Assembly (NCBI GenBank): GCA_934121885.1
Contig: CAKOVH010000004.1
Coordinates: forward strand, 1 to 64,000
DNA: 64,000 bases
Reading direction: 5' to 3'
Source: an uncultured Clostridia bacterium
GTDB taxonomy: Bacteria > Bacillota > Clostridia > TANB77 > CAG-508
Shown here: one piece after another, positions 63,701 to 64,000 of the stretch
Numbering within the stretch: position 1 is the first letter of the stretch
How the letters are laid out: every line of letters starts with the position of its first letter
The notes under the pieces: generated by a model
The model's input: the letters and a program-made list of their open reading frames with translations, nothing else
Told to the model about the DNA's origin: nothing
Databases searched by the model: none
Program-made: the position numbers and the translations under genes

Positions 63701-64000
63701 TTGGAGGATCTTGTGAAAAGAGCTAAAAAAGGTGACTCAGAAGCCTTTACAAATTTAATTCTTAGTATAAGAAATGATTTGTATAAATTATCTAAAGCTA
63801 GACTGTCGAATGAAGATGACATTCAAGATGTAATACAAGAAACAATGATAGAAGCATATCAAAAGCTTTATCAATTAAGAGATGTTTCAAAATTTAAGTT
63901 TTGGATAATTCGTATCTTAATTAATAATTGCAATAAAAAATATAATAAATCTAAAAAGGAAGATATTTTAAACGAACCATATGAAGAATCAAATTATCCA
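63701..64000 (+). CDS. ECF-type sigma factor, 5' part
   Basis: The frame starts at TTG 63701, seven bases after AGGAGG, and runs off the window end after 100 codons. It begins MEDLVKRAKKGDSEAFTNLI, a classic ECF sigma region-2 start, and includes DIQDVIQETMIEAYQKL (region 2.2) and KFKFWIIRILINNC (region 2.3/2.4). It should direct RNA polymerase to a small regulon, usually envelope stress. An anti-sigma gene would be expected downstream of the window. Confidence 0.85.
   Translation, partial: MEDLVKRAKKGDSEAFTNLILSIRNDLYKLSKARLSNEDDIQDVIQETMIEAYQKLYQLRDVSKFKFWIIRILINNCNKKYNKSKKEDILNEPYEESNYP

Overview
The window is AT-rich DNA from a Gram-positive bacterium, most likely a gut-type member of class Clostridia (Bacillota). 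Support comes from strong AGGAGG ribosome sites, consensus sigma-A promoters, a T-box leader, an LPXTG cell-wall protein, an LCP wall enzyme, DacF-like and ComEA proteins, and many intrinsic terminators. I cannot name the species from sequence alone. There is no rRNA, insertion sequence or CRISPR array. There are five tRNA genes: initiator Met, Arg-TCT, Arg-ACG, Pro-TGG and Lys-CTT.

Layout. 1-3490 is the end of an integrative element: a tyrosine recombinase lies next to the 3' end of the initiator tRNA gene, with a three-gene TIR/TIR/membrane-protein cargo that looks like a Thoeris-type defence cassette. 3786-15085 is mostly cell-envelope housekeeping: comEA, a D,D-carboxypeptidase, LytR-CpsA-Psr protein, CvpA, a DUF5711 protein, a YkvI-like permease, a GldA/F/G-like ABC system, a GDT1 cation transporter and a CmpB-like membrane protein. 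15203-25508 holds tRNA-Arg, a TPM/LemA cassette of foreign-looking composition, M18 and M14 peptidases, a membrane nuclease, two small paralogous proteins, an ABC-F protein and an ABC exporter. 25621-28519 has two divergent tRNAs and an unusual operon whose main protein looks like an ADP-ribosyltransferase joined to an atypical kinase fold. 28767-39366 holds a T-box-controlled alanine-type aminotransferase, an LPXTG-anchored esterase with six Ig-like repeats, GIY-YIG, NUDIX, MFS, FAD/Rieske and HtrA-type genes, plus a 44-bp direct repeat around the NUDIX gene.

39430-51636 is the most striking region. A fatty-acyl-AMP/CoA ligase gene diverges from a 2,468-residue two-module NRPS (C-A-T-C-A-T-R). 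The NRPS gene overlaps a 7TM sensor histidine kinase gene, and an HD-GYP response regulator follows. The terminal reductase predicts release of an acylated dipeptide aldehyde or a derived pyrazinone. The overlap suggests that product formation and sensing are coupled. 51698-58289 returns to general functions: dinD, tex, an orphan Phd-like antitoxin, a zinc-ribbon protein, a second ABC-F protein and corA. 58412-62625 is a tRNA-Lys gene followed by a compact operon of a P-loop kinase, a CYTH enzyme, a radical-SAM protein with an unusual CX8CX2C motif, an alpha/beta hydrolase and a membrane GT2 glycosyltransferase; its product is unknown to me. The window ends with a C-terminally short signal peptidase I and the start of an ECF-type sigma factor gene.
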